Made by a program: the position numbers and the translations under genes. From Punica granatum (lineage: Eukaryota; Streptophyta; Magnoliopsida; Myrtales; Lythraceae), in assembly GCF_007655135.1 (NCBI RefSeq), contig NC_045127.1:37707538-37771537 (forward strand): DNA of 64,000 nucleotides, in the 5' to 3' direction. A model generated the notes under the pieces. It saw only the letters and a list, made by a program, of their open reading frames with translations, was not told where the DNA came from and did no database searches. Shown one piece after another: positions 1-12,254 of this stretch (within the stretch, counting starts at the first letter, position 1; each line of letters begins with the position of its first letter).

Positions 1-1438
1 GGAACTGATTTACTATAAGGAGGTATCCCCTTGATAGTATTCGCATATAAACCCTTTAATATTCAACATGTTGACCTCTAAATTAATCCACAAGAATAAG
101 GTAACTCTTATGTGCTTCTTCAAAAAGAAGTAAGAAAACCAGTTCAACCAATGGTTAGTGCCTATCAAAAAGTACATTAACAATAACATATTAGCAAACC
201 AGGACAAGGTGATTACCAAATTTGAAATATCTAATGCGTTTATCCCAAATGATCGATCTCTTTAACTTTCAGTGCCACTATTCACTATAGTTCGGTGTCA
301 ATCACATTCAAGATAACTTAACATGTAAAGCAAATGATAAATCAACCAACAGACCAAACAATATCATAATCCCACCACCCGCGAGGAGCTCCAATTTTTG
401 CTCTACGCACAAAAATGTATATCAGCTCACTATTTTGTAAAATATCAAGTTATATGAGATGAAGCAAAACATTAATCAAAGGTCCAAAATATGATTAATA
501 TATATGATATAAACTTTAACCAAAAATGTTGTCATAAATTTTAAAAATAAATAAATAATAAAATAAGTTTTTAGGGGATGAATCTCTGGTAAGATGGTCG
601 TGGACGAATCTCTGCTTAAGTGATTACAGATATTTGATTTTACCTATATAAGCATATTATAAAAGTGGTCATCAGTATTATCAATATGCTTTTTTTCTTT
701 GTTATGATTTAAGAAGGAGGCTAATGGAGCTTAATAGGAAAGAGACAGAGAGAACTTTTTACAACATGTTGCATTATGCACTCCTTTTCTTTTTGTTATG
801 ATTTAAGAAGGAGGCAAATGAGCGTAATAGAAAAGAGACAAGGGGAAATAATCAAAGTATCACAAGACGTTCCATTGATGAAAATTGAGTTAAAAGACTT
901 TTGGTTCCAAGTCGAATTCATACAATTGCTACTGCTGAGCCAATTTTTCTCTATGCAATATTATTTACATTCATTTCCCGCACCTTGCGGTAAATGCTAA
1001 CATGGTCAAATTGAAGCCCACGAGACTAGGATAGAGAACGACAACCCACGACTAATTGGATCAAGCAACAAGAGCCTAAATAAGGAGAATAACCCATGAC
1101 TAAAGCCTGATAGAAGACCCGACCCAAGACGTGCGGCAAAACCCGTCTTGCACAGCAGCAACGTGGGTTGACTTCATGAGTGGCGACTGCAAGGTATTTC
1201 CAAGCTAAAGAAACATTTTGTCCATATTTGGTGATATTTATTTCCTCACATGCAATGATTCCAAGGACGAGTTGGAAGATTGCATAATTGGACAAGTAAA
1301 GGAAATTATTGAAGATTCCAATATGGATTGAAGATGTATGTTGACGAATTCTTGGGGAATTATTCGTGCTTGACAACCGCTAGGTGGATTTCTAAGTTTG
1401 CTTATATATTGTTCCCTTTTGATTGTTGTTAGTTAGGT
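1..1438. other. Unassigned AT-rich flanking DNA
   Basis: No open reading frame with a recognisable domain is present; the longest (about 116 codons on the minus strand near 1026-1376) has no familiar motif. The stretch holds a local duplication (694-842) and, near 930-1000, a short segment resembling the sequence just before 58350. It ends where similarity to Tat-type LTRs begins. It could be remnant transposon or host intergenic DNA. Confidence 0.5.
694..842. repeat. Local direct duplication, about 58-bp unit
   Basis: The segment 694-751 recurs at 785-842 with a few substitutions; both contain TTATGATTTAAGAAGGAGGC followed by an ATG-like and AAAGAGACA stretch. The 33-bp spacer is unrelated. 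It looks like a simple local duplication. The purine-rich AAGGAGG followed by ATG is coincidental in plant nuclear DNA and is not a ribosome binding site. Confidence 0.7.
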
Positions 1439-2095
1439 TATCAAGCACATGACAGAATAACATACAGAATCATTCAGCGACATACAAAGCAAACAGGGAG
1501 CCCATACGACATCCAAACCGGTGTTTTTAGAATACATTGCCCACAATACTATTTTCTACTGGTTCACTCAACCATTAGAAAATATCAAATATTGGACTCC
1601 AAAAATCCCTCACGACGCCAAACAGATGAAAAGTGTCTTCAATCATATTTCGTAGATCATCTGCTCTATACAGAGTAATTTTCTGAATACAGACAACTTT
1701 TCAGTGGAAGTCAAAAAATGTCGATTCATCCAGGAAAAGTTAATGCCCGATGTCAGATGCAGTCACATCCAGTAATTATATAGAGTATGAGCATTGTTTC
1801 GGATTGTCTCTCGGAAGTCACACAGACTCCTCGAATGACCCTCGAGTGACAGAACAAGCATACCTTTCAACGGAAAACCATATCCGGAGATTGGTTTGAC
1901 AGAACATCGGCAAATGAAGTTAGCCATGCATTGCCCCGAAAACTACAGCGGACAGACACAATTGGGCAAATCAGACTCCAGAATCCCTTTCAGTTTCCCG
2001 AATGACCTCCGAAGAGCAGAAAAAATCGTTTTTAACAGAAATTCATAACCGGGGGTCTTTTTAGTGGAAACTTGACGCCGGATGATTGACCAACC
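1439..2095 (+). repeat. Tat-type LTR copy A, left fragment
   Basis: From about 1439 the sequence aligns with the T2 5' LTR from about 21179 onward (CAAGCACA, CATACAGA.CAAACAGG and many later blocks), so the first ~140 bp of the LTR are missing. It stops at 2095, where the Tekay element begins, and resumes at 12255. The last five bases, CAACC (2091-2095), are repeated at 12250-12254 as the target-site duplication. This is the + orientation of the LTR family whose canonical start is TGTCAGCACC. Confidence 0.85.
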
Positions 2096-2933
2096 TGTCA
2101 CGACCCGAAACTTATAGCAGAGTTTCCCCTCTATTCCTTAGTATCCATTGTAATATACGCAACTCATATATGTATAATCTGTTTTCCTAACTCCCAACAC
2201 ATTGAACCAACCCAGCAAGCTCGATATAAACATATAACCACCCAACTAATTCTGATATATGCATAAAACTCTCAAAGAGTACTCAGTTGCAACCATCTTG
2301 TAACACAAACTGAACGAAAGTTTTCATATATATATCTAGTATACTTCTATAACACATCCAACCTTTAAACCAACTCGGCATGCTCTACATGAATATATAA
2401 TCAATCTAACAGATTATAATGTACATAGATACTCTCAATAGTGTGTTCAGCTACAACCATACCACTAAACCAACTAAACAAAAGTTCAGGTCGTAACAGG
2501 ATTGTAACATTTACGAACACTTACTACCTATACTATGGGTGGGCCTACTTGCCAAAATGCTTTGCGCTGATCTCCGTTATCCAAAAGTCCTCCTGTGCGG
2601 ATAGTCTAGCTTCTAGCTCATCTGGAAAAATGTATGCAAGGGGTGAGCTGCAACTCAGTGAGTACGATATTCCAATGTAAAATGAACTAATATGTTAACA
2701 TCACAATTCATCACAATCAATCATGTATCTACTTATGTCCGCATTCCACCAGATATAGAATCCAATACCAAGATCATATTTTCACACAACTCATATGGCA
2801 ACCAAATCCAAACAACAATAATATAGCCATGGGGTCGCATTGCCTTGCGACAAGTTCTGACGGTACCGTGACCCCGCATACTTTAAAGAATTATCTGTTC
2901 ATTCACATATCATATCTCATCAGCGGGGAGGGG

Positions 2934-3198
2934 GGCCCATTAACCTCTGGCGGTAAGAGTTGACCTTCATTTATATTCCGCCGGTCCAGCGGCCGATCAT
3001 GCCCATACTTATATTCCGCCGGGTCCAGCGGCCGATCAGGCCCCTATTTGTATTCCGCCGGGTCCAGCGGTCGATCAGGCCCCTTTTATAATCCCCCGGG
3101 TCCAGCGGTCCCATGGCTATAGTCCAACAATCACAATCATACAAAGCACGCACATCAACTATGTTCCGCAATCATTCAGCTACGATCACCTCTATAAC

Positions 3199-3230
<32 letters not shown>

Positions 3231-3690
3231 CATTTTACGATGGAAGAAAGTACTCACAAAGACCCCCGAAAATAATAGCTCGAGGGGGGGGGGGGGGGGG
3301 GCCCATTAACCTCTGGCGGTAAGAGTTGACCTTCATTTATATTCCGCCGGTCCAGCGGCCCATCATGCCCCTACTTATATTCCGCCGGGTCCAGCGGCCG
3401 ATCAGGCCCCTATTTGTATTCCGCCGGGTCCAGCGGCCGATCATGCCCCTATTTGTATTCCGCCGGGTTCGGCGGCCGATCAGGCCCCTTTTATAATCCC
3501 CCGGGTCCATTAGTCCTATGGCTATAGTCCAACAATCACAATCATACAAAGCATGCACATTAACTATGTTCCGCAATCATTCAGCTACGATCACCTCTAT
3601 AACCATACATATATATATATATATATTATCATTTTACGATGGAAGAAAGTACTCACAAAGACCCCCGAAAATAATAGCTCAATGGGTCGA
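2934..3690. repeat. 366-bp tandem duplication inside Tekay 3' LTR
   Basis: GGCCCATTAACCTCTGGCGG occurs at 2934 and again at 3300, and sequence after each runs in parallel to the AATAATAGCTC block. The other LTR has only one copy (starting near 10785). The junction lies in a run of about 17 G residues (3284-3301), so slippage or unequal exchange at the G-rich site is a likely cause. Confidence 0.9.
2970..3112. repeat. GC-rich minisatellite in LTR (about 38-41 bp unit)
   Basis: Three imperfect units of the form TATTCCGCCGGGTCCAGCGG followed by CCGATCAGGCCCCTATTTG. Related blocks lie at 3336-3512 (duplicated copy, one more unit) and 10822-10996 (other LTR). Unit number differs between copies, which is typical of minisatellite slippage. 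Confidence 0.85.
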
Positions 3691-4569
3691 GCTTTCCGGG
3701 TGTATAGTCTCGGTCTCCTCAGCCCCTATTAAGTTTAAACATAAGGGTTAGATAATATACTAAATAAGAGTAAAAGTATGCATCAATTTACCTCCCATGC
3801 TATTTCCTGGATGTAGCTATAATATAAGATGTTTATAATTAACAAATGCTTCTTCCCTATCCCTTTCGGTTTCTGACTAACTCTCTAAATAGGGAACGAT
3901 GCAAAATGATATACACGTGTATTCCTCAAATTATTTCAACTTAGCATTCGTTGCAATATATATCAAATGGATGACCAATTCGATCAGCCAAATTCATGAA
4001 GAGTGCAAGGAATTCTAAGTACTTCTTTGGTTCCAAAATACAAATAAACAAGAGCTTATTCAATCAATCCATCACATGGTATCATTATAATGCATGATAA
4101 ATTCTCAAATCAGATCCCTTCTCTAATCCATAGTCAGCTCAAAGAGTAAAATATATGCATATATATACCTATGCACACACACTTGTCTACATCTATATAT
4201 ATATATATATATATTTTCAGAATGACATAGCTATGTGTCTTAGAAACCTCCTAACTCAACTAAGAAATTTGTCCTCCTGCCTTACAACCGAATTATTCAG
4301 CTCCTCTATGAGTGACCAACTCATTCTAAAACAACATGAGATTAACTCCAATTATATCCGACTCAACTTATATCAGCTAGGAAAACTAACTAAATTACAA
4401 CAACTAAATTTCTCAAACCTAAACAAGCTGAAAGGGATACAAGGAGAGCCCTAACCTATGCCGAACCTAGTGAATATAAATGTTTCAATCATAAATAATC
4501 AACTTACAATCAATATTTCAGACTTAGCCTCCTCCCTCTCCTTCCTCTCCAGAATTTCTCAGCTCAGCT

Positions 4570-4600
<31 letters not shown>

Positions 4601-4958
4601 TCTGGTTCATTTTGGTTTTCCCTAAGCTAGGGATAGAGCAAGGAGAAGTATGGCTTAAATAAGGAAGAAAAGAAGAAAAATAAAGTGGTCAAAGATGGTC
4701 AAAGGCGGTGGGAAGAAAAGGGCTACTGAAGGGAGGCCACTTGGCCCATTCTACACTCATATCTATTTGACTTCACACTTTTTCGTTTTTTTTTCATATA
4801 GATAAAGATTCCAGCCACAAGTGGTGGTATATTATATACATTTAAAGATCCAGTCACAAATTATGGTATATTATATACATGTATGTTATGTAACCATTCA
4901 TGTGCATATGTATATGTATATGTGCATCTATGCATGTTTAGTAAACACTAGCCTCACA

Positions 4959-4971
4959 ATCTCCCCCACTA
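4959..4971 (-). other. Tekay polypurine tract
   Basis: Directly inside the 3' LTR, the minus strand reads TAGTGGGGGAGAT immediately before the LTR start TGTGAGGCTAG. This is the expected place and composition for the plus-strand primer of reverse transcription. Confidence 0.85.
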
Positions 4972-4992
4972 ATAAAAATTTCGTCCCCGAAA

Positions 4993-7900
4993 TTATTTAC
5001 CTGATATCGGGAAAAGATATGGATATTTGACTCTCATAGAATCCTCGGGTTCCCAAGTGGCTTCTTTTCTCGAATGACTCTTCCACAACACCTTTACTAA
5101 GGGAATTTTCTTGGTTCGAAGGACCTGCTCTTTTCTATCTAAAATCTCCACTGGCTCTTCTTCATATGTCAAGTCTTCATTTAGCTCCACCGGTTGATAA
5201 CTCAGAACATGGGATGGGTCTGGTATATACTTACGCAACATTGACACATGAAACATGTTATGAATACGGAATAGTTCAGGGGGTAGAGCCAGCCGGTATG
5301 CCACCTTCCCAATGCGCTCCAGAATCTCGTATGGCCCGATATATCTGGGACTAAGCTTTCCTTTCTTGCCAAATCTTAGAATACCCTTCCACAGTGATAC
5401 TTTTAAGAAAACTCGATCTCTTTGCTGAAACTCGAGGTCATTTCTTAGTTTATCTGCATAATTTTTTTGTCGCCCTTGAGCGGTCTTTAATACTTCTCGG
5501 ATAACCTTGACCTTTTCAGCTGTTAAGTCGACTATTTCCGGTCCAGTTAATTGCCTCTCTCCAACTTCATTCCAACACAAAGGTGTTCGACAAGCCCGAC
5601 CATAAAGCGACTCATATGGTGCCATTCCAATACTAGATTGATAACTGTTATTATAGGCGAATTCCATCAAAGGAAGGTAGTCATCCCAGCTGCCTTGAAA
5701 TTCTATAACACACGCTCTTAACATATCCTCCAATGTTTGAATGGTCCTTTCGCTTTGCCAGTCTGATTCGGGATGAAAAACAGTGGTCAAATTCAACTTC
5801 GTGCCCAGAGCCGTAACAAAACTATTCCAGTACTTGGAAGTAAAATAGGAACCTCTGTCTGATACTATAGATACCGGCACACCGTGCAACCTCACAATCT
5901 CTTTAATGAACAATTGCGCCAATTGGTCAGCACAAAATGTCGTTTTAACTGGTAGGAAGTGAGCAGATTTAGTCAGTTTATCAACGATCACCCATATAGA
6001 ATTATGCCCTCTTCGTGTTCGTGGAAGTCCCGAGACAAAATCCATGGTGATCTTCTCCCATTTCCATTCAGGTACCGGAAGAGGTTGTAATAACCCGGAT
6101 GGGTGTTGATGTTCCGCTTTAACTTGTTGACATACTAGACACTTGGAAACAAATTCAGCTATCTCCTTTTTCATGTTATACCCCCAATAGCTTCTCTTCA
6201 AATTATAATACATCTTAGTACTTCCGGGGTGCATCGCATACGGTGAGCTATGAGCCTGTGCTAGAATTTCTCTCTTTAACTCAACGTCATCAGGTATACA
6301 AATTCGATTCCCAAACATGAGTGTGTCATCCTCTTTCAAAAGAAATTCAAACTTCTTGCCTTCTTTCACTCTGCCTTCCTTAATTTTGTTTTTCATCTCT
6401 ACCAAAAATGGATCTAATTGTTGCGCTTCTCGAATTCGATCAATTAACACTGGTTTCACATCATAAATAGCCATCAATGTTCCAGAACTGGTCGCCTCTA
6501 ATTTAACTTCTAATGACCTCAACTCATTAATAAGTGTGTTGTGAACACTCCACATACCAGCTAATCTTGCTGATGATTTCCGACTCAGTGCATCTGCCAC
6601 AACATTTGCCTTTCCTGGATGATAGTTGATCGTGCAATCATAATCTTTGATTAGTTCCATCCATCTCCTCTGTCTCAAGTTGAGTTCTTTCTGAGTAAAC
6701 AAATATTTCAAACTCTTGTGATCTGTATAAATCTCACACTTTGCTCCATATAAATAATGTCTTCAATGTTTGAAAGCGAATACCACAGCTGCCAATTCAA
6801 GATCATGCGTTGGGTAATTCTTCTCATGGTTCCTTAGTTGCCTAGATGCATAAGCCACCACTCTGCCACATTGCATTAATACACAGCCTAAGCCTTGATG
6901 GGATGCATCACTATAGATCACAAATCCCTCATCCGTGGACGGAATAATGAGCACCGGGGCAGTAGTCAATCTCTTCTTCAACTCCTGGAAACTTTGCTCA
7001 CACTCATCTGTCCATTCAAACTTCACACTCTTCCGCGTTAACCGAGTCAGGGGAGCAACAATAAGGGAGAATCCTTCCACAAATCTTCGATAATAACCAG
7101 CTAATCTTAGGAAACTCCTCACCTCTGTTACACTTGTAGGACGATTCCAATTCAAGATAGCTTCAATCTTCGTGGGGTCCACTGATACACCATCACCTGA
7201 AATCACATGCCCGAGAAATCCCACTCGATCTAACCAAAACTCACATTTGCTAAACTTAGCATAAAGTTTTCTTTCTCTCAAAATCTGCAACACTACTCGG
7301 AGATGTTCTTCATGCTCATTCCGGTTCCTCGAGTATACCAATATATCATCGATGAAAACCACCACAAACCGATCAAGATATGGCTGGAAGACTCTATTCA
7401 TTAAATCCATAAAAGCTGCTGGAGCATTTGTTAACCCAAAAGGCATCACAAGGAATTCATAATGTCCATACCGTGTGCGAAAAGCAGTCTTGGGCACATC
7501 AGAGTCCTTGATCTTCAGCTGGTAGTATCCCGATCTAAGATCGATCTTCGAGAAGACGGTAGCACCTCGGAGCTGGTCAAACAAGTCATCTATCCTAGGT
7601 AAAGGATATTTATTGCGCACCGTAACTCGATTCAACTGTCGATAATCTATGCACAGTCTAAGCGAACCATCCTTCTTATTCACAAACAAAACTGGAGCGC
7701 CCCAAGGAGATACACTAGGCCTGATGAACCCCTTTTCTAATAATTCTTGCAGCTGGACTTTCAATTCCTTGAGCTCTGTTGGGGCCATACGATACGGTGC
7801 ACGAGAAATGGGGGCAGTACCGGGCTCCAACTCTATAGTAAACTCAATCTCTCTATCAGGCGGAAGGCTAGGCAAATCATCTGGAAAAACATCTGGAAAC

Positions 7901-9813
7901 TCGCAGACTATTGGAATTTCACTAAGTTTCAGTGAGTCGACCTTGGTAGCAACCACATGTGCCAAATATCCCTCACACCCCATTTTCAAAAGTTTCGTCA
8001 CCTCGAGGGATGATATAACATTGAATGGAACACCCAACTGATCTCCATGAAACTTAAATTCAGGCTCATTCGGTATTCTAAAGATAACCTCCTTCTTGTA
8101 ACACTCCACCGAAGCATAGTGAGAAGCAAGCCAATCCATCCCGAGGATAACATCAAAATCCCAAATGCTTAAGGGTATTAAATCTACTAACATTTCCTTA
8201 TCCCCTAACTGTAGCCTACAACTGCGATACACTTCCCCAACTACCACACTTTCCCCGATCGGTGTAGCTATGGACATACGACTATCTAATAACTCTCGTG
8301 GTCTATCAGAATGCATGGCATATGACAATGAAATATATGAATGAGTGGACCCAAGGTCTATAAGTACATGAGCAAGTTTATTAAAGAGATTTAACATACC
8401 CGTCACAACAGTAGGAGTAGCTTCTGCATCCCGCTTCGTTAAGGTGAACACTCTACCCTGCGTCATTGGTCTATTTGTCTGGCCTGCTGAGCTCACCATC
8501 GATCCGCCCCCTTGGCTTTGCACACCTTTATTGCTACTCATCTGCCCACGGCCTCTCACCACCAATGGCCTATTGCCCACACTAGCACTGCTAGATGCCG
8601 CAACTATAAGCTGCTTACAGTTCCTTTGTACATGTCCCTTTATGCCACATCTAAAACAAGTAACCCCTTCACTCCTTAATTGTGGGCAATTGTTTCTCAA
8701 GTGATTACGACGTCCACAATGAAAACAACTCCCAGACTGCACTTGACAAGCACCGGAATGAAATCGACCACAATTCTGACAATTTTGACGCCTTGGAAGG
8801 TTAGTTCCACCATAACTCCCGCCACTCTGACTTCTCATGCCCTTATCTTCATGAGACCATTGCGGAAACTGCTGATATGTTGATTTCCCTCTATTGAAGC
8901 CCTACGTAAACCCGCCTCTTTTTGGGGGTCGGGAGGAACCCTCTACAATTGAGCTACTAGGCCGAGTTCTACTTTGTTCCTTCTGAAGAACTTCCTCTCG
9001 TAAGTCCTCCTCAGCAATGATGGCTTTATTATACAAATCTGAAAATAATGGGATCTCCAGATCGGAAACGCGCGACCTAATATTGAGGTTCAATCCATCC
9101 AAGAACCTACTGCATTTGAAAGTTTCATCACTTACCAATGTCGGAGCAAAACGTGACAACTTGGTGAATTTTACTTCTTATTCAGCTACGCTGAGGTCCC
9201 CTTGCTTCAAATTAAAAAATTCCCGCTCCTTGGTACGTCGAAACGAGGCTGGAAAGTACTTGTTATAAAATGCTTGCGTAAACTCAGCCCAAGTGATAAC
9301 GTGTGAGGAGTTCGGGTCCAGTCGTCTCTGAGTAGCCTCCCACCAGTACTGAGCATCCCCTTCTAGCATAAATGTTGCGAGTGCCACACGTTGGGTGTCT
9401 GAAACCTCCATGATTGAGAAAATTCTTTCCATTCCAGCTATCCAATTCTCCGCTTCTATAGGATCAGCACTTCCCGAAAAACTAGATGGACCATATTTCC
9501 TAAACCTTTCATACGGCGTCAGTTGTTGCTCCATGTGAGATGTGGATGCACTCGGCTGTGCTGCTTGCCTCTTGAAGAAAGCCGTTTGTTGCTCAATTAG
9601 TTGCGCTTGCTGCTCAACTAGGCGAGTCATGGCGGCTAATGTTTGGTGGATTGGCGGATCTTGATTCCTGGGAGCCTCAGCAGCTTCTTGAGGAGCTTGA
9701 GACACTTGATCTTCTGTTATAGGCTCATTCTGATCAGCTAAATTCCCGGCTGTACGGTACCTACGTCGACCCCGCCTCGCACATTTGGGTCCCATTGCTA
9801 ATTTCCTAAGCAA
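4993..9813 (-). pseudogene. Tekay gag-pol polyprotein with three premature stops
   Basis: One continuous minus-strand frame of 1606 codons, interrupted only by stops at 9178-9180, 8902-8904 and 6763-6765. Domains in order: gag with the WW-containing core (residues about 100-210); three cysteine-rich zinc-binding motifs (about 345-392); aspartic protease whose active site reads IDLGS rather than the usual D-S/T-G (about 486); reverse transcriptase with FIDDI (about 820); RNase H, broken near residue 1017 by the 6763 stop; integrase with HHCC zinc finger and D, D, E spaced 35 apart (about 1258, 1319, 1355); C-terminal chromodomain (about 1550-1600), which in chromoviruses directs integration to modified chromatin. 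The first ATG at 9813 is 133 bp inside the primer site; a second Met six codons in could also serve. The stops and altered protease make this copy unlikely to be autonomous. Confidence 0.95.
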
Positions 9814-9934
9814 TACACAAGTTAATCAAGCATTTAACAAACACAAATTATAAGATATATCCCGTCTTGGGGCCGCAACTAATAAAAAAAAATGGGGATC
9901 AGGCGTACTAAGTCTACAGAATCCTATAACCTAG

Positions 9935-9946
9935 ACTCTGATACCA
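9935..9946 (-). other. Tekay primer binding site (tRNA-iMet type)
   Basis: The minus strand reads TGGTATCAGAGT four bases inside the end of the 5' LTR (9951). It matches the common plant retrotransposon site complementary to the 3' end of initiator methionine tRNA, with one mismatch at the last base. Confidence 0.92.
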
Positions 9947-9950
9947 AAAA

Positions 9951-11818
9951 TGTCACGACCCGAAACATATAGCAGAGTTTCCCCTCTATTCCTTAGTATC
10001 CATTGTAATATACGCAACTCATATATGTATAATCTGTTTTCCGAACTCTCAACACATTGAACCAACCCAGCAAGCTTGATATAAACATATAACCACCCAA
10101 CTAATTCTGATATATGCATAAAACTCTCAAAGAGTACTCAGTTGCAACCATCTTGTAACACAAACTGAACGAAAGTTTTCATATATATATATAGTATACT
10201 TCTATAACACATCCAACCTTTAAGCCAACTCGGCATGCTCTACATGAATATATAATCAATCTAACGGATTCTAATGTACATAGATACTCTCAATAGTGTG
10301 TTCAGCTACAACCATACCACTAAACCAACTAAACAAAAGTTCAGGTCGTAACAGAATTGTAACATTTACGAACACTTACTACCTATACTATGGGTGGGCC
10401 TACTTGCCAAAATCCTTTGCGCTGATCCCCGTTATCCAAAAGTCCTCCTATGCGGCTAGTCTAGCTTCTAGCTCATCTAGAAAAATGTATGCAAGGGGTG
10501 AGCTGCAACTCAGTGAGTACGATATTCCAATAAAAAATGAACTAATATGTTAACATCACAATTCATCACAATCAATCATGTATCTACTTATGTCCGCATT
10601 CCACCAGATATAGAATCCAATACCAAGATCATACTTTCACACAACTCATTTGGCAACCAAATCCAAACAACAATAATATAGCCATGGGGTCGCATTGCCT
10701 TGCGACAAGTTCTGACGGTACCGTGACCCGCATACCTCAAAGAATTATCTGTTCATTCACATATCATATCTCATCAGCGGGGGCCGCCCATTAACCTCTG
10801 GCGGTAAGAGTTGACCTTCATTTATATTCCGCCGGTCCAGCGGCCGATCATGCCCCTACTTATATTCCGCCGGGTCCAGCGGCCGATCAGGCCCCTATTT
10901 GTATTTCGCCGAGTCTAGCGGCCGATCATGCCCCTATTTGTATTCCGCCGGGTTCGGCGGCCGATCAGGCCCCTTTTATAATCCCCCGGGTCCAGCGGTC
11001 CCATGGCTATAGTCCAACAATCACAATCATACAAAGCATGCACATCAACTATGTTCCGCAATCATTCAGCTACGATCACCTCTATAACCATACATATATA
11101 TATATATTATCATTTTACGATGGAAGAAAGTACTCACAAAGACCCCCGAAAATAATAGCTCAATGAGTCGAGCTTTCCAGGTGTATTGTCTCGGTCTCCT
11201 CAGCCCCTATTAAGTTTAAACATAAGGGTTAGATAATATACTAAATAAGAGTAAAAGTATGCATCAATTTACCTCCCATGCTATTTCCTGGATGTAGCTA
11301 TAATATAAGATGTTTATAATTAACAAATGCTTCTTCCCTATCCCTTTCGGTTTCTGACTAACTCTCTAAATAGGGAACGATGCAAAATGATATACACGTG
11401 TATTCCTCAAATTATTTCAACTTAGCATTCGTTGCAATATATATCAAATGGATGACCAATTCGATCAGCCAAATTCAAGAAGAGTGCAAGGAATTCTAAG
11501 TACTTCTTTGGTTCCAAAATACAAATAAACAAGAGCTTATTCAATCAATCCATCACATGGTATCATTATAATGCATGATAAATTCTCAAATCAGATCCCT
11601 TCTCTAATCCATAGTCAGCTCAAAGAGTAAAATATATGCATATATATACCTATGCACACACACTTGTCTCAAACCTAAACAAGCTGAAAGGGATACAAGG
11701 AGAGCCCTAATCTATGCCGAACCTAGTGAATATAAATGTTTCAATCATAAACAATCAACTTACAATCAATATTTCGGACCTTCCTCTCCAGAATTTCTCA
11801 GCTCAGCTCAGCTCAGCT

Positions 11819-11890
<72 letters not shown>

Positions 11891-12249
11891 CTGGTTCATG
11901 TTCGTTTTCCTTAAGCTAGGGATAGAGCAAGGAGAAGTATGGCTTAAATAAGAAAGAAAAGAAGAAAAATAAAGTGGTCAAAGATGGTCAAAGGCGGTGG
12001 GAAGAAAAGGGCTACTGAAGGGAGGCCACTTGGCCCATTCTACACTCATATCTATCTGACTTCACACTTTTTCGTTTTTTTTTTCCAGATAGATAAAGAT
12101 TCCAGCCACAAGTGGTAGTATATTATATACATTTAAAGATCCAGCCACAAATTATGGTATATTATATACATGTATGTTATGTAACCATTCATGTGCATAT
12201 GTATATGTATATGTGCATATATGCATGTTTAGTAAACACTAGCCTCACA
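9951..12249 (-). repeat. Tekay 5' LTR (right copy, 2299 bp)
   Basis: Starts TGTCACGACC and ends CCTCACA on the + strand. Compared with the left LTR it lacks the 366-bp duplication and a segment of about 240-260 bp near 11670. The deletion joins CACTTGTCT to CAAACCTAAACAAG and has TCT microhomology at the join in the left copy. A long CT microsatellite lies at 11824-11886. On the element's coding strand this is a GA-rich tract, a feature often seen in plant promoters. Confidence 0.93.
11824..11886. repeat. (CT)n microsatellite
   Basis: About 30 almost uninterrupted CT units within the Tekay 5' LTR. The homologous site in the 3' LTR (about 4574-4602) is about half as long, so the tract has changed length since insertion. 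Confidence 0.95.
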
Positions 12250-12254
12250 CAACC

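Larger units (their letters stand above)
2096..4958 (-). repeat. Tekay 3' LTR (left copy, 2863 bp)
   Basis: It matches the right LTR (9951-12249) over nearly its whole length. The two differ structurally: the left copy has a 366-bp tandem duplication (units starting 2934 and 3300) and keeps a segment near 4200-4430 that is absent from the right copy. It contains TA microsatellites near 3208, 3608 and 4196, a long G run at 3284-3301 and a CT microsatellite near 4574. The inner end at 4958 abuts the polypurine tract. Confidence 0.93.
2096..12249 (-). mobile_element. Complete Ty3/gypsy Tekay-type chromovirus, minus strand
   Basis: A full LTR retrotransposon of 10,154 bp. It is bounded by TGTCACGACC at 2096 and CTCACA at 12249 (TG...CA) and flanked by 5-bp duplications CAACC at 2091-2095 and 12250-12254. 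Removing it rejoins Tat-type LTR copy A exactly as in the T2 LTR. In element orientation the order is 5' LTR (12249-9951), tRNA-iMet-type primer site, one gag-pol frame with a C-terminal chromodomain, polypurine tract, 3' LTR (4958-2096). The chromodomain and the GGGTCGTGACA LTR end fit the Tekay/Del clade. The reading frame has only three premature stops and no frameshift, so it is one of the younger insertions here. Confidence 0.95.

Noticed and set aside
1026..1376. 116-codon minus-strand frame
   Set aside because: No recognisable motif, no codon or domain support; kept as unassigned DNA.
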